A stretch of DNA of 44,239 nucleotides from Flavobacteriales bacterium UBA5422 (lineage in GTDB: Bacteria; Bacteroidota; Bacteroidia; Flavobacteriales_D; Crocinitomicaceae). The notes under the pieces were generated by a model. It ran no database searches. It was not told the origin of the DNA and saw only the letters and a program-made list of their open reading frames with translations. The translations under genes and the position numbers were made by a program. Below are positions 8,571 through 16,376 of this stretch, one piece after another; position 1 is the stretch's first letter, and each line of letters starts with the position of its first letter. The stretch spans positions 2,664-46,902 of the forward strand of contig DHNG01000017.1 of the NCBI GenBank assembly GCA_002409405.1, read 5' to 3'.

Positions 8571-9134
8571 ATGGCAACTAAAAGTACATTAGACGCATCC
8601 TTAGTAAGTATTGATATCCTTACTGTAATCGACACGGAGTATATTAAGAAAAAATATGGTCCTAATAACAATCAGTCATCACCGGTTGGGATTGATCACA
8701 ACAGTCAGTTCTTAATTTGCACAGGTGCACGTAGTATCATCTCCGGACAGGGGACAGCAGATCTTAGTTTCGGAGCAAACGTAGGAGATCTCGTATCCTT
8801 CAGAGGCACTTCAATTTACCAGAATTCAGACGATGCGGTAATTGTTTACGCAATTAAGAAAAATACGTCAATAACAGGAAACACAGACGTGTTTAACCGG
8901 TTTATTTCCAACTCAGTGACACGAAAAGGAGCTGTTCAACCAAATACAACAACAGATACAGGATTGCCTGCAGTAAATGTTTCTCAAAACTTTTTAAGCC
9001 TCGACTCAAAAGTAGCAACAAGTGGAAAAGAAGCATTTTTGGTATACATTGCTCTGTACACATTGGCGAGTGACGGGGTAACACAGCAGTTGTATGGTTA
9101 TTATTACTGGGATCCGACAATCACCGTAAAATAA
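8571..9134 (+). CDS. PixA/AidA-family inclusion body protein
   Basis: A 187-residue protein without signal peptide. It shows the family's hallmark blocks: an N-terminal ILTVIDTEYI, then PVGIDHNSQFLICTGARSII followed by GQGTADL, then a GDLVSFRGTSIYQNSDDAVI segment and a C-terminal YGYYYWDP. PixA of Xenorhabdus forms methionine-rich cytoplasmic inclusions; AidA of Ralstonia and Burkholderia is a quorum-sensing-induced secreted or surface-linked protein. This copy is not methionine-rich. Length matches the family (about 170-190). It is a single-gene unit next to the toxin locus, with a long leader before it and a strong terminator after it. Its biochemical role is unknown; family membership is secure from the motifs. 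Confidence 0.85.
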   Translation: MATKSTLDASLVSIDILTVIDTEYIKKKYGPNNNQSSPVGIDHNSQFLICTGARSIISGQGTADLSFGANVGDLVSFRGTSIYQNSDDAVIVYAIKKNTSITGNTDVFNRFISNSVTRKGAVQPNTTTDTGLPAVNVSQNFLSLDSKVATSGKEAFLVYIALYTLASDGVTQQLYGYYYWDPTITVK

Positions 9135-9167
9135 TACCGTACGTTTGATTGAATTTACAACAACAAC

Positions 9168-9200
9168 AAAAAAGAGCCGGTATATTTCCGGCTCTTTCTC
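9168..9200. terminator. Bidirectional terminator between convergent genes
   Basis: AAAGAGCCGG (9171-9180) and CCGGCTCTTT (9188-9197) form a ten-pair stem with a seven-base loop, with A residues upstream and a T-rich end downstream. It can serve both the PixA-like gene and the convergent protease gene. Confidence 0.88.
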
Positions 9201-9219
9201 ATTATGTTATTCAGTTCGA

Positions 9220-11796
9220 TTATCGTACCAACAAACTTTGATTGTTTGATGACGTTGCTGTTCTTACATTTAAAATGTATTTCCCGGTAGCAAGATTATT
9301 CAGATCAATTACTTTCTTCAGTTTGGAATCTGAAGTTGTATAAATCGTTCTGCCTGTCAAGTCCATAATTGAAATCGTATAGTCCTCGTTCAAATCCTGT
9401 GCAAATTCAATCGTGAATTTACCTGAATTCGGGTTCGGATATACCGCAAAGCTATTCGCAGTTGCACCATTGATTCCTACGGAACTTTGAACAACAACCG
9501 TTGAACTCGTCGTTGTACCACAATCATCGGTTACTGTCACAGTATATGTACCCGGAACCAATCCTGAAGGACTTTGGCTGGTAGATGTATATCCACCCGG
9601 TCCTGACCAGCTGTACGTATATGGTGAAACTCCTCCGGTCGGAGTAACAGTTGCCGTTCCGTTGGTTCCGCTGCTGATTGTACTTGAAGATGTTGCAGTC
9701 AAAGGAGAAGCAGAACTACACGGCGAAGCATTCCCCAAACAGAAGTTATGAGAAGCACTCGCTCCGAATGTAGCAGAAGTCATGGACACCAATGTTGTGC
9801 TTCCGTCAGAAACGTTGTATCCTGCACCTGAAGTACTGCACCCCGGACCATTACTGGAAGAAAGACCATCTCCGTAATCATCATACATTTCGAATGTATA
9901 ACATCCCTCTGGTAAACATCCCGGAATGGCATATGCCGTTGCATTCGCATAGGCTCCGGCTCCGGACGCAGATGCATTCTGTGCTCCTCCCGGAAGTTGA
10001 ACGGCCTGGTTACCACCTGATAAAACAACCGTTGAACTTTCATCCACAATTCTCCAATACGTTTCATATCCGTAACAATCCGTAGCAATATTTACAGTCA
10101 AAGGAATGGCATTCGCTGTTGCTGTAAACGTAGACGTTTTCAAATCATTTGCCGTGTTGTTATCTGCTACACCATTTGGTTGCGAGGTCTGAACGGTGAA
10201 TGTTGAACTTCCACTGTTTACAGTCATTGTCGGCAATACAACTGTCGCTGTAGCTCCCGGAGTCAGTGTACCTGTCCAGTTATATGTTTGCTGCGCAACA
10301 CCTGTAGATGCATACAGAATTGTTACACTTGTCAGGTTGTTCATTCCATAGTTTCTCAAAACAACAGAAGGTGTTACTGATGTTTCACAGTACGTTCCCA
10401 TCGGTTCTGTAACAGATTGGATTCCTGCATCGTCACTGACAGATACTGCATTCGGATCATAACCATCCAAAACAGTCACTCCTGATGAGGAAGGATCCAG
10501 CCAGTACTTCAACTGGTTGGTAGAATTACTTCCCGACGGCTCCCATGACGTAGCAACACGCCCGTAAAAATCCGGAGCGGAAAGGTTAGAGCACGAAGCT
10601 CCCCCACCCCACAGCTGACCGATAATCCGGTGATTTTGATCAAATAAGGGTGATCCGGAAGATCCTCCTTCCGTTGTGGTATTGCGATCCCAGGAAACCT
10701 GCCAACTGCTGTTTGCTTCGGAAGATCCCATTGCCTGTACCGCAGAAGCGGGATTGTCGTCAAATGAAATTTTCTTGATGTCTCCGTCGGGATGGTGAAT
10801 GCTCACCGTAGAAGTCGGTACGGTCCCTGAATTATCCCAGCCTGAAAAATAAGTATTATAAGAAGCGGGAACTGTCCCCCCTTGTAAACCTCCCGTGATC
10901 TCCACCAAACAAAAATCGGATGGGATTCTTCGCGATCTCAAAACAGCACCACTCAACGATTGAAACGTAGGAGACGTAACCGGATTGGTACATGTCGCCG
11001 ATTCCCAGTTGAACCGGAAAATCCAGGATGCCGGGTTACTGTAACAGTGATTCGCTGTCAATACATATGGTTTTCCGTCATTCGCCGTGTTGTTGATCAT
11101 CGATCCGGAGCAAAATCCGTTGGAACCGGATACCAGCATTACGGCACCGCGTTTCTGATCTCCCCAGGCAGCTCCGTCCGGACAATTGACATTCATGTTA
11201 CAATTTCCCGAAGTATTCAATCCTTTCTCAATGTACTCAGATGCGGTACGGTAACCGTGTGTTACTTTATCAATCGATAATGAGACAGGGATAGCTGTGT
11301 TCTGAGGGGCAACATAATATTCGACAATTGCAACTTCTCCCGGAACCAACTCTGTTCCCAACTGACCTTCATACACGTGATTACCTGTGAATTTCCCCAG
11401 AATAAATGACTTGTCTTCATTGTATACGTACAACTCATTTCCTTTCGGGATCACCAGATTCTCAAACGTCAGGTTGACGGTATAGGCATTCTTACATTGT
11501 AGTTTAATCATCCAGATTTTTCCGCCATTGGTCAATTCATACCATTCTCCGGAATTCTCCATGTTCATCCATGTATCATTGTTGTATCCGAATCGCCACG
11601 GACCTGTTTTTTCCGCATCATTGATTAGATCTTCTGCTCGCAGTGCTGCTACATCCGGTTCCTGAAACAGGACTGTTTTTACTGCTGCAGGTTGGATTGT
11701 TTTACTTTTGGGCATTCCACCGTCGCCCTGTATTTGTGCCAATGCTGTTAAGCCAAAGGAGAAAAAAGCACAAACTGTTACTAGCTTGATTTTCAT
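9220..11796 (-). CDS. T9SS-secreted lysyl-endopeptidase-like serine protease
   Basis: The start is placed at the ATG at 11796, giving a clean signal peptide (MKIKLVTVCAFFSFGLTALA); an in-frame ATG 48 bases upstream would put 16 charged residues before it. Order of parts: signal peptide; pro-region (about 21-200); trypsin-fold domain of the Achromobacter lysyl-endopeptidase type; an adhesion-like region; a SprB-type repeat (GGVSPYTYSWSGPGG, then GTYTVTVTDDCG); and a type A T9SS sorting domain beginning YPNPNSGKFTIEF. Catalytic triad candidates are His250 (TANHC), the Asp of SDFCLVEI and Ser380 (EGGSSGSPLF). Several Cys pairs agree with a secreted enzyme. It should be exported by the Por/T9SS system, with its C-terminal domain removed. 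Cleavage specificity (Lys) is inferred from the family. It stands alone between two terminator or promoter regions. Confidence 0.92.
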   Translation of the reverse strand: MKIKLVTVCAFFSFGLTALAQIQGDGGMPKSKTIQPAAVKTVLFQEPDVAALRAEDLINDAEKTGPWRFGYNNDTWMNMENSGEWYELTNGGKIWMIKLQCKNAYTVNLTFENLVIPKGNELYVYNEDKSFILGKFTGNHVYEGQLGTELVPGEVAIVEYYVAPQNTAIPVSLSIDKVTHGYRTASEYIEKGLNTSGNCNMNVNCPDGAAWGDQKRGAVMLVSGSNGFCSGSMINNTANDGKPYVLTANHCYSNPASWIFRFNWESATCTNPVTSPTFQSLSGAVLRSRRIPSDFCLVEITGGLQGGTVPASYNTYFSGWDNSGTVPTSTVSIHHPDGDIKKISFDDNPASAVQAMGSSEANSSWQVSWDRNTTTEGGSSGSPLFDQNHRIIGQLWGGGASCSNLSAPDFYGRVATSWEPSGSNSTNQLKYWLDPSSSGVTVLDGYDPNAVSVSDDAGIQSVTEPMGTYCETSVTPSVVLRNYGMNNLTSVTILYASTGVAQQTYNWTGTLTPGATATVVLPTMTVNSGSSTFTVQTSQPNGVADNNTANDLKTSTFTATANAIPLTVNIATDCYGYETYWRIVDESSTVVLSGGNQAVQLPGGAQNASASGAGAYANATAYAIPGCLPEGCYTFEMYDDYGDGLSSSNGPGCSTSGAGYNVSDGSTTLVSMTSATFGASASHNFCLGNASPCSSASPLTATSSSTISSGTNGTATVTPTGGVSPYTYSWSGPGGYTSTSQSPSGLVPGTYTVTVTDDCGTTTSSTVVVQSSVGINGATANSFAVYPNPNSGKFTIEFAQDLNEDYTISIMDLTGRTIYTTSDSKLKKVIDLNNLATGKYILNVRTATSSNNQSLLVR

Positions 11797-11816
11797 AACG
11801 TATAGTTTTATAATCC

Positions 11817-11830
11817 GGGAACGATTTCCC
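11817..11830. promoter_or_regulatory. Short palindrome upstream of the protease gene
   Basis: GGGAA and TTCCC are separated by four bases and lie about 20 bases upstream of the protease start. It could be a leader hairpin or an operator half-site pair. Support is only the symmetry. Confidence 0.3.
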
Positions 11831-11919
11831 TCATAATTTAGCAATTATAAAATTAACATTTTTTTTAAATAATCTGCATTTTTTTTACTGATTAAAAACA
11901 ATCAAAACATGAAATATTG

Positions 11920-11927
11920 TAACTTTG
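11920..11927 (+). promoter_or_regulatory. TAnnTTTG -7 box of slyD
   Basis: TAACTTTG matches the Bacteroidota housekeeping -7 consensus and ends four bases before the start codon. The transcript would therefore have almost no leader. No TTG -33 element is evident at the usual spacing. Confidence 0.55.
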
Positions 11928-11931
11928 ATAC

Positions 11932-12414
11932 ATGAAAATAACAGCAAATTCTGTGGTTTCGTTGGATTACACATTAAAAAACAACGCGGGAGAAGTACTT
12001 GATTCTTCGCAAGGAAGAACTCCTTTATTGTACTTACACGGAGTAGGTGCATTAATCCCGGGTCTTGAAAACGAAATCGATGGAATGGAAAAAGGACAAT
12101 CGAAAGTGGTAGTTGTTCAGCCGGAACATGCATACGGACACAGAAGCGATGATTTACTGCACGTTGTTCCGAAAGATGGTTTTCAGGGAGACGAAGAAAT
12201 GCAGGTAGGAATGCAGGTTCAACTGGAAACAGAACAAGGACCGGCAATCGCAAGCATTTCAAAAATTGAAGGAGAAGAGGTCACATTGGATCTGAATCAT
12301 CCGTTGGCAGGTGAAGTATTGACATTTGAAATTTCCATTGCAGATGTAAGGGAAGCAACAGATGATGAAATCACTCATGGTCACGTACACGGACCGGGAG
12401 GACATCACCACTAG
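11932..12414 (+). CDS. slyD: FKBP-type peptidyl-prolyl isomerase SlyD-like
   Basis: A 160-residue cytoplasmic protein (no signal peptide) with the SlyD plan. The FKBP half starts VSLDYTLKNNAGEVLDSS and includes LIPGLENEIDGMEKG and PEHAYG. An insert-in-flap chaperone domain follows (about residues 75-125, ending VTLDLNHPLAGEVLTFEI), and then a His-rich tail, HGHVHGPGGHHH. The NHPLAG motif is diagnostic for SlyD and its relatives. Expected roles are proline isomerisation, folding assistance and metal (Ni/Zn) binding by the tail. It is transcribed alone, from a promoter immediately upstream, and ends at a strong terminator. The protease gene diverges from it. Confidence 0.95.
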   Translation: MKITANSVVSLDYTLKNNAGEVLDSSQGRTPLLYLHGVGALIPGLENEIDGMEKGQSKVVVVQPEHAYGHRSDDLLHVVPKDGFQGDEEMQVGMQVQLETEQGPAIASISKIEGEEVTLDLNHPLAGEVLTFEISIADVREATDDEITHGHVHGPGGHHH

Positions 12415-12437
12415 GAAATAAGTGATAATCGAATTTC

Positions 12438-12472
12438 AATAACCTTTCTCCATCCGGGAAAGGTTATTTTTT
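12438..12472 (+). terminator. Terminator after slyD
   Basis: AATAACCTTTC (12438-12448) pairs with GAAAGGTTATT (12458-12468), an 11-pair stem, followed by an eight-base T run. Confidence 0.9.
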
Positions 12473-12489
12473 TTAGAACTCTATTCTAA

Positions 12490-12620
12490 AAATTGGATGA
12501 TATTTTCGCCACGGATATACATACAAAGGAACAGACGACGAAAAAAATGACACCGGCTTAACAGTCCATAGAGGTAATTCGTGAATCTGTGATTATGGAG
12601 CAACGAACAACACTGTACAC
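12490..12620. repeat. Possible dispersed intergenic inverted repeat
   Basis: CGCCACGGATATACA near 12507 and ATTCGTGAATCTGTG near 12577 resemble, on opposite strands, the CCACGGAT/CACAGATTCACGAAT type of intergenic repeat that I recall from many bacterial genomes. The pairing within this copy is imperfect. No gene is seen between 12415 and 12704. Confidence 0.3.
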
Positions 12621-12704
12621 AAGTCGCGTCAATACAACAGGGTATTTGTGCAATTTATTCAACACGATTTCATCCCCCGACTTTTAGAACAGAACCTTTT
12701 TTAG

Positions 12705-13244
12705 TTATTCCTTCGAGAAAAGGCTGAAAATAACATTCCCGTACCCCCTGCTCAGTTCAAAGTTCGGCAATTCGCTTAAATCCGTTCGTTTGCCGTGTTC
12801 AATGATCAACAGTCCGTTCTCATTCAGTAAATCGCGTTCATAGACCAATCGCACAATATCCGCGTGGAATTTTGCTTCGTACGGCGGATCTGCAAAAATT
12901 AAATCAAACTTTTCAGTTGTTTTTTCCAGGTATTTCACCACATCCGAATGAACAATCTGAAGAAATGACTCCATCTCAAAAGATTTTGTCAGGGAGCGAA
13001 TATGCCGGATAACATTGAAATTACTGTCAACAGCAACGGCTTCTCCTGCCTCTCGTGACAACCATTCAAATGAAATATTTCCTGTTCCTGCACACAAATC
13101 CAATAACTTCAGATCTACAAAATCAAAGCGGTTTTCCAGCATATTGAATAAACCTTCCTTAGCAAAATCGGTAGTTGGCCGCGAAGGAAAATTCTTCGGC
13201 ACCGTAATCTTTTTCGTTTTTAATATCCCTCTGATTATACGCAC
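12705..13244 (-). CDS. rsmD: 16S rRNA (guanine-N2)-methyltransferase RsmD
   Basis: A 179-residue Rossmann-fold methyltransferase. MRIIRG at the N-terminus is followed by RPTTDFAKEGLFN (family RPTtdrvrEalFN), the SAM-binding DLCAGTGNISFEWLSR and the catalytic DPPY at about residue 120. It methylates G966 (E. coli numbering) of 16S rRNA in the small-subunit head. In Bacteroidota the SAM loop is often DLCAGTG rather than DLFAGSG. Its start overlaps the last ten bases of the DUF3822 gene, indicating translational coupling. It converges on slyD with no strong terminator visible on its own strand. Confidence 0.95.
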   Translation of the reverse strand: MRIIRGILKTKKITVPKNFPSRPTTDFAKEGLFNMLENRFDFVDLKLLDLCAGTGNISFEWLSREAGEAVAVDSNFNVIRHIRSLTKSFEMESFLQIVHSDVVKYLEKTTEKFDLIFADPPYEAKFHADIVRLVYERDLLNENGLLIIEHGKRTDLSELPNFELSRGYGNVIFSLFSKE

Positions 13245-13993
13245 AACTGTTGGTATTTTTCGATTAAATGGTTTCCTGTCAACACCTGGATATTTGCCCC
13301 GTGAATTAATTCCAAGCTTGTTTTTAATTGCGCTGCATCCAGTTCTGCCCCTGCCCCGATTGCTAGTTCCACTTCATTCAGCAATTGGTGTTTCCCTTGC
13401 TGTTGAATCGAAAAGCTATAATAATAGACAATATCTTCCAGAGTACTCCATTCAAAAGAGGAATAAAACTGTAAGTTATTCTCCTGAACAATGAGCAACA
13501 GAAAATGTGCTTCGTGAATGACCAGTTTTGTTTTCAGTTTGAATGTTTGCCCGGAAAAAACACCGCGAATCAAATGCGTTCCTTCGTGCTGGATAACAAT
13601 ACGGGGGAACCGCATAACAAAAAATGATTTCACCCACAAAGGAATAGAAAACACATTGACCACTCCCTGCATCGGTAAACGGTTGTAATCAATCTCGTCA
13701 TTCTGAACCTGACGGCCAAATGACAGTACAAAAATGGATTCTTTATCCGATTCGTTGAAGACATTGACAGGAACCAGAGTCGTTTGTTTTTCAGACCAGG
13801 ACAAACTGATGTCATCAGAATCAGTTTCCTTCCACCCTGTTTGTTCCCAAAACTCTTCCAATTGCTGTTTGTAGCGGTAATCCTGTTTATCAGTAAAACG
13901 AAATGCTTTTTCCTGAATTACAAAATCCCCGTTCAACTTAACAAAACGGACTGCAGAAGTATTAATGTCGATCGCCAGGTGATTTTTTGCCAT
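13235..13993 (-). CDS. DUF3822 family protein
   Basis: A 252-residue protein with no signal peptide or membrane segment. The N-terminal HLAIDINTSAVRF and C-terminal half with VYYYSFSI, then LNEVELAIGAGAE and a closing Gln-Gln-Leu segment, follow the DUF3822 pattern: an actin/RNase H-like start (DI) and a second similar half. The family is almost restricted to Bacteroidota and is typically encoded just upstream of rsmD, as here, with a ten-base overlap. Its function is not established; the fixed pairing suggests a role in ribosome assembly or regulation of RsmD, which is inference. Confidence 0.88.
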   Translation of the reverse strand: MAKNHLAIDINTSAVRFVKLNGDFVIQEKAFRFTDKQDYRYKQQLEEFWEQTGWKETDSDDISLSWSEKQTTLVPVNVFNESDKESIFVLSFGRQVQNDEIDYNRLPMQGVVNVFSIPLWVKSFFVMRFPRIVIQHEGTHLIRGVFSGQTFKLKTKLVIHEAHFLLLIVQENNLQFYSSFEWSTLEDIVYYYSFSIQQQGKHQLLNEVELAIGAGAELDAAQLKTSLELIHGANIQVLTGNHLIEKYQQLCV

Positions 13994-14031
13994 GTTTGTC
14001 GTTATCTCAATGCATCATAAATGACTGGAGA

Positions 14032-14039
14032 CAAAACTA
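14032..14039 (-). promoter_or_regulatory. TAnnTTTG -7 box for the DUF3822-rsmD unit
   Basis: On the minus strand this reads TAGTTTTG, a full match to the consensus, about 38 bases upstream of the start codon. Confidence 0.55.
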
Positions 14040-14228
14040 CGTTTTTTAATCAAATTCTCATATAGTTAGCCTGGAAACAGGATGATATTTTCAAATAAAA
14101 AGTATCATTTTTAAAAGCGTTAACGATTGTTAAAGTCAAAAAAGCAATTTATTTTTTTACTTACCTTTAGAAAAAGCCGGTTGAAAATCAATCTGCATAA
14201 TAGTAGAAACCTTTTACAATTAGATGTT

Positions 14229-14861
14229 ATGATTACGAAAAAATTAGGAGTATTTGCCGTTGGACTATTCATCTCTGCAACAGCGGTAGCTCAAGACGAT
14301 TTAAGAGAAAGATTTACTTTTGGTGTAAAAGCAGGTGCAAACGTTTCCAATATCTGGGACACAGAAGCAGAGGATTTCTCTGCTGACCCCAAAGCAGGAT
14401 TTGCAGGTGGTGTATTTGCAACGATTCCCCTCGGACGCATTGTGGCACTACAACCTGAGGTCATGTTCTCCCAAAAAGGATTTAAAGGTTCAGGTACATT
14501 TATGACCATTCCTTACGAAATGGAACGAACAACAAATTACATTGACATTCCCTTGCTTGTTGCGATCAGACCTGCTCCGTTCTTGAGTATTGTTGCAGGA
14601 CCACAGATCGGTTTTCAACTCAGCCAGAAAGATAAACTCTCGGTTGGAAACCTATCAAGTGAAGATCAGCAAGAGTTTGAAAATGATAACTGGAGAAAAA
14701 ATATGCTGGGAATGCACTTAGGACTTGATTTCAATATCCGTCACTTTGTGATCTCTCCAAGAGCAGCTATGGATTTCCAGAATAATAAAGGTGATGGTAC
14801 ATCTACCGACCCGCGGTACAAGAATTTCTTGCTTCAGCTCACGGTAGGATACCGCTTCTAA
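14229..14861 (+). CDS. PorT-like outer-membrane beta-barrel protein
   Basis: The ATG at 14229 gives a signal peptide (MITKKLGVFAVGLF, then ISATAVAQ) with cleavage after AVAQ, leaving about 190 residues. An in-frame TTG at 14127 would add 34 residues before it and is rejected. The mature part starts FTFGVKAGANVSNI and has alternating strands such as FATIPLGRIVALQPEVMFSQ, then TNYIDIPLLVAIRP, FLSIVAGPQIGFQL and a final LLQLTVGYRF with terminal Phe. This is the small eight-strand OMP_b-brl_2/PorT-type barrel common in Bacteroidota. Substrate or function is unknown. It is monocistronic with a strong terminator. TACCTTTA (14162-14169) is a near-consensus -7 box. Confidence 0.88.
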   Translation: MITKKLGVFAVGLFISATAVAQDDLRERFTFGVKAGANVSNIWDTEAEDFSADPKAGFAGGVFATIPLGRIVALQPEVMFSQKGFKGSGTFMTIPYEMERTTNYIDIPLLVAIRPAPFLSIVAGPQIGFQLSQKDKLSVGNLSSEDQQEFENDNWRKNMLGMHLGLDFNIRHFVISPRAAMDFQNNKGDGTSTDPRYKNFLLQLTVGYRF

Positions 14862-14928
14862 TGTGACCATCCGACCGTTTTCTGTCCGACACGGGCACAC
14901 ATATACTGGTCGTCAATATATATAATTG

Positions 14929-14972
14929 AAGCCGATTGTTTCAGTCTCACAAGGACGGCAATCGGCTTTTTT
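14929..14972 (+). terminator. Terminator after the barrel gene
   Basis: AAGCCGATTG (14929-14938) pairs with CAATCGGCTT (14959-14968) and is followed by T residues; the 20-base loop contains further weak pairing. Confidence 0.85.
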
Positions 14973-15049
14973 AATGTCATTTCCTATTTCTACACATCTC
15001 ATCGTTCATACTTTCACACACAACATGTAATTCGAATACTTATTCACCC

Positions 15050-15057
15050 TAGTTTTG
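15050..15057 (+). promoter_or_regulatory. TAnnTTTG -7 box of the arginase-fold gene
   Basis: TAGTTTTG is a full consensus match ending 18 bases before the ATG at 15076. It overlaps the alternative TTG start at 15055, which argues for the later start. Confidence 0.6.
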
Positions 15058-15075
15058 AAACAAACTAAGAAAATT

Positions 15076-16227
15076 ATGGAAGATATTTCGTTTTACTTCG
15101 CCCCGATTGCATTGGATCGCATACCGGAACAAGGATTGGGACAAGAAATCGATATACATACTGAAAATGGGTTTCCGGAGTTGAAAAAAGGAGGAATCGC
15201 CTTGTTTTATGTTCCTGAATTCAGAAAATCTACCTACACGGCCATCGCCGAGGAAAAATTCAGAGAACAATTGTACCAACTCCACGCATCCGGCGGTTGG
15301 GAAAAGCAAATCTATGATTTGGGGGATGTGTTACCAGGTGATTCGGTAAACGATACGTATTTTGCTGTCGGAAAAGTAGTGGCTGAACTGGTAAAAAATC
15401 AGGTTATTCCCGTTTTGATCGGTGGGTCTCAGGACATGACAATGGCCTTGTACAAAGGCTATGAAAAATTGGAACAATTTGTCAATTTGTGCAGCATTGA
15501 CTCCAAATTAGACATCGGGAATCCGGATGAAGAAATTCACGCAGAGGGATACATCAGTCAACTTCTGGTGCAACGTCCCTGCTACCTGTTCAATCACGCC
15601 AACATCGGGTTACAGATTCCTTTTGCGAAAAAAGAGGAACTGGAATTATTTGAAAAACTCTACTTCGATTATTGTCGCCTGGGTGAATTCAATGCCGATT
15701 TCAAACGTGCAGAACCACACCTGAGGAATTCAGACATCCTGAGTATCGACCTGACAAGTATTCGTTACAGTGAACTTGCAGATAGCCAATACACCAATCC
15801 CAACGGGTTTTATGCAGAACAGATGTGTCAGATGGCACGCTATGCAGGAGTTAGTGATAAACTAACCAGCATCGGAATATTTAATTATTTACCCGAAAAG
15901 TCAACTGCTGTAAATATCTCCGACCTGGTTGCACAGATCATCTGGTACTTTGTTGACGGAATCAATGCGCGTGTAGGCGATTTCCCGATCGGAACCCGGA
16001 AAGAGTATATGAAATTCATTGTCCACCTGGATGATTTCACTGAGCAACTGACATTCTACAAAAGTGACAAATCTGCTCGCTGGTGGATGGAAGTCCCCTA
16101 CCCTGCGGAAGAAGGAAGGAAATACGAACGGCATTATTTAGTTCCTTGTAACCAGGAAGATTATGAACGGGCAATGAAAAATGAAATTCCTGATTTGTGG
16201 TGGAAAACCTATCAGAAATTGGTGTAA
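15076..16227 (+). CDS. Arginase/formimidoylglutamase-fold protein with altered metal site
   Basis: A 383-residue cytoplasmic protein starting MEDISFYFAPI; the ATG is chosen because a promoter box covers the upstream TTG. The fold markers of the ureohydrolase family are present in order, but the manganese ligands are not. VLIGGSQDMT stands where the family has GGDHS. SIDSKLDIG stands where it has DAHxD. LSIDLTSIR stands where it has SxDxDxxDP. Thus the His of the first motif, the His of the second and one Asp of the third are replaced. Catalysis by the usual binuclear manganese centre is therefore unlikely. Related Bacteroidota proteins are commonly annotated as formimidoylglutamase. It may be a binding or structural protein, or an enzyme with other chemistry. 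It is monocistronic and precedes a T9SS cargo gene. Confidence 0.8.
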   Translation: MEDISFYFAPIALDRIPEQGLGQEIDIHTENGFPELKKGGIALFYVPEFRKSTYTAIAEEKFREQLYQLHASGGWEKQIYDLGDVLPGDSVNDTYFAVGKVVAELVKNQVIPVLIGGSQDMTMALYKGYEKLEQFVNLCSIDSKLDIGNPDEEIHAEGYISQLLVQRPCYLFNHANIGLQIPFAKKEELELFEKLYFDYCRLGEFNADFKRAEPHLRNSDILSIDLTSIRYSELADSQYTNPNGFYAEQMCQMARYAGVSDKLTSIGIFNYLPEKSTAVNISDLVAQIIWYFVDGINARVGDFPIGTRKEYMKFIVHLDDFTEQLTFYKSDKSARWWMEVPYPAEEGRKYERHYLVPCNQEDYERAMKNEIPDLWWKTYQKLV

Positions 16228-16273
16228 ATTCCGGACTAATAATTCTTTAATTGTCAACACCTTATCAGTGTAA

Positions 16274-16319
16274 AAACATGCTTTAGACATGTTTAAAATC
16301 AGTAATAATTGATTTTAAA
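16274..16319. promoter_or_regulatory. Two overlapping palindromes upstream of a T9SS cargo gene
   Basis: AAACATG (16274-16280) pairs with CATGTTT (16288-16294). TTTAAAATCA (16292-16301) pairs perfectly with TGATTTTAAA (16310-16319). The two share three bases, so only one can fully form in RNA. They may be an AT-rich terminator of the preceding gene or a regulator site; a T-rich run follows at about 16323. Confidence 0.45.
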
Positions 16320-16376
16320 TCGGTTTTTTATCTGTTGTTCATCATGTACCTTTACAGAACACTAATAAGAAACGTT

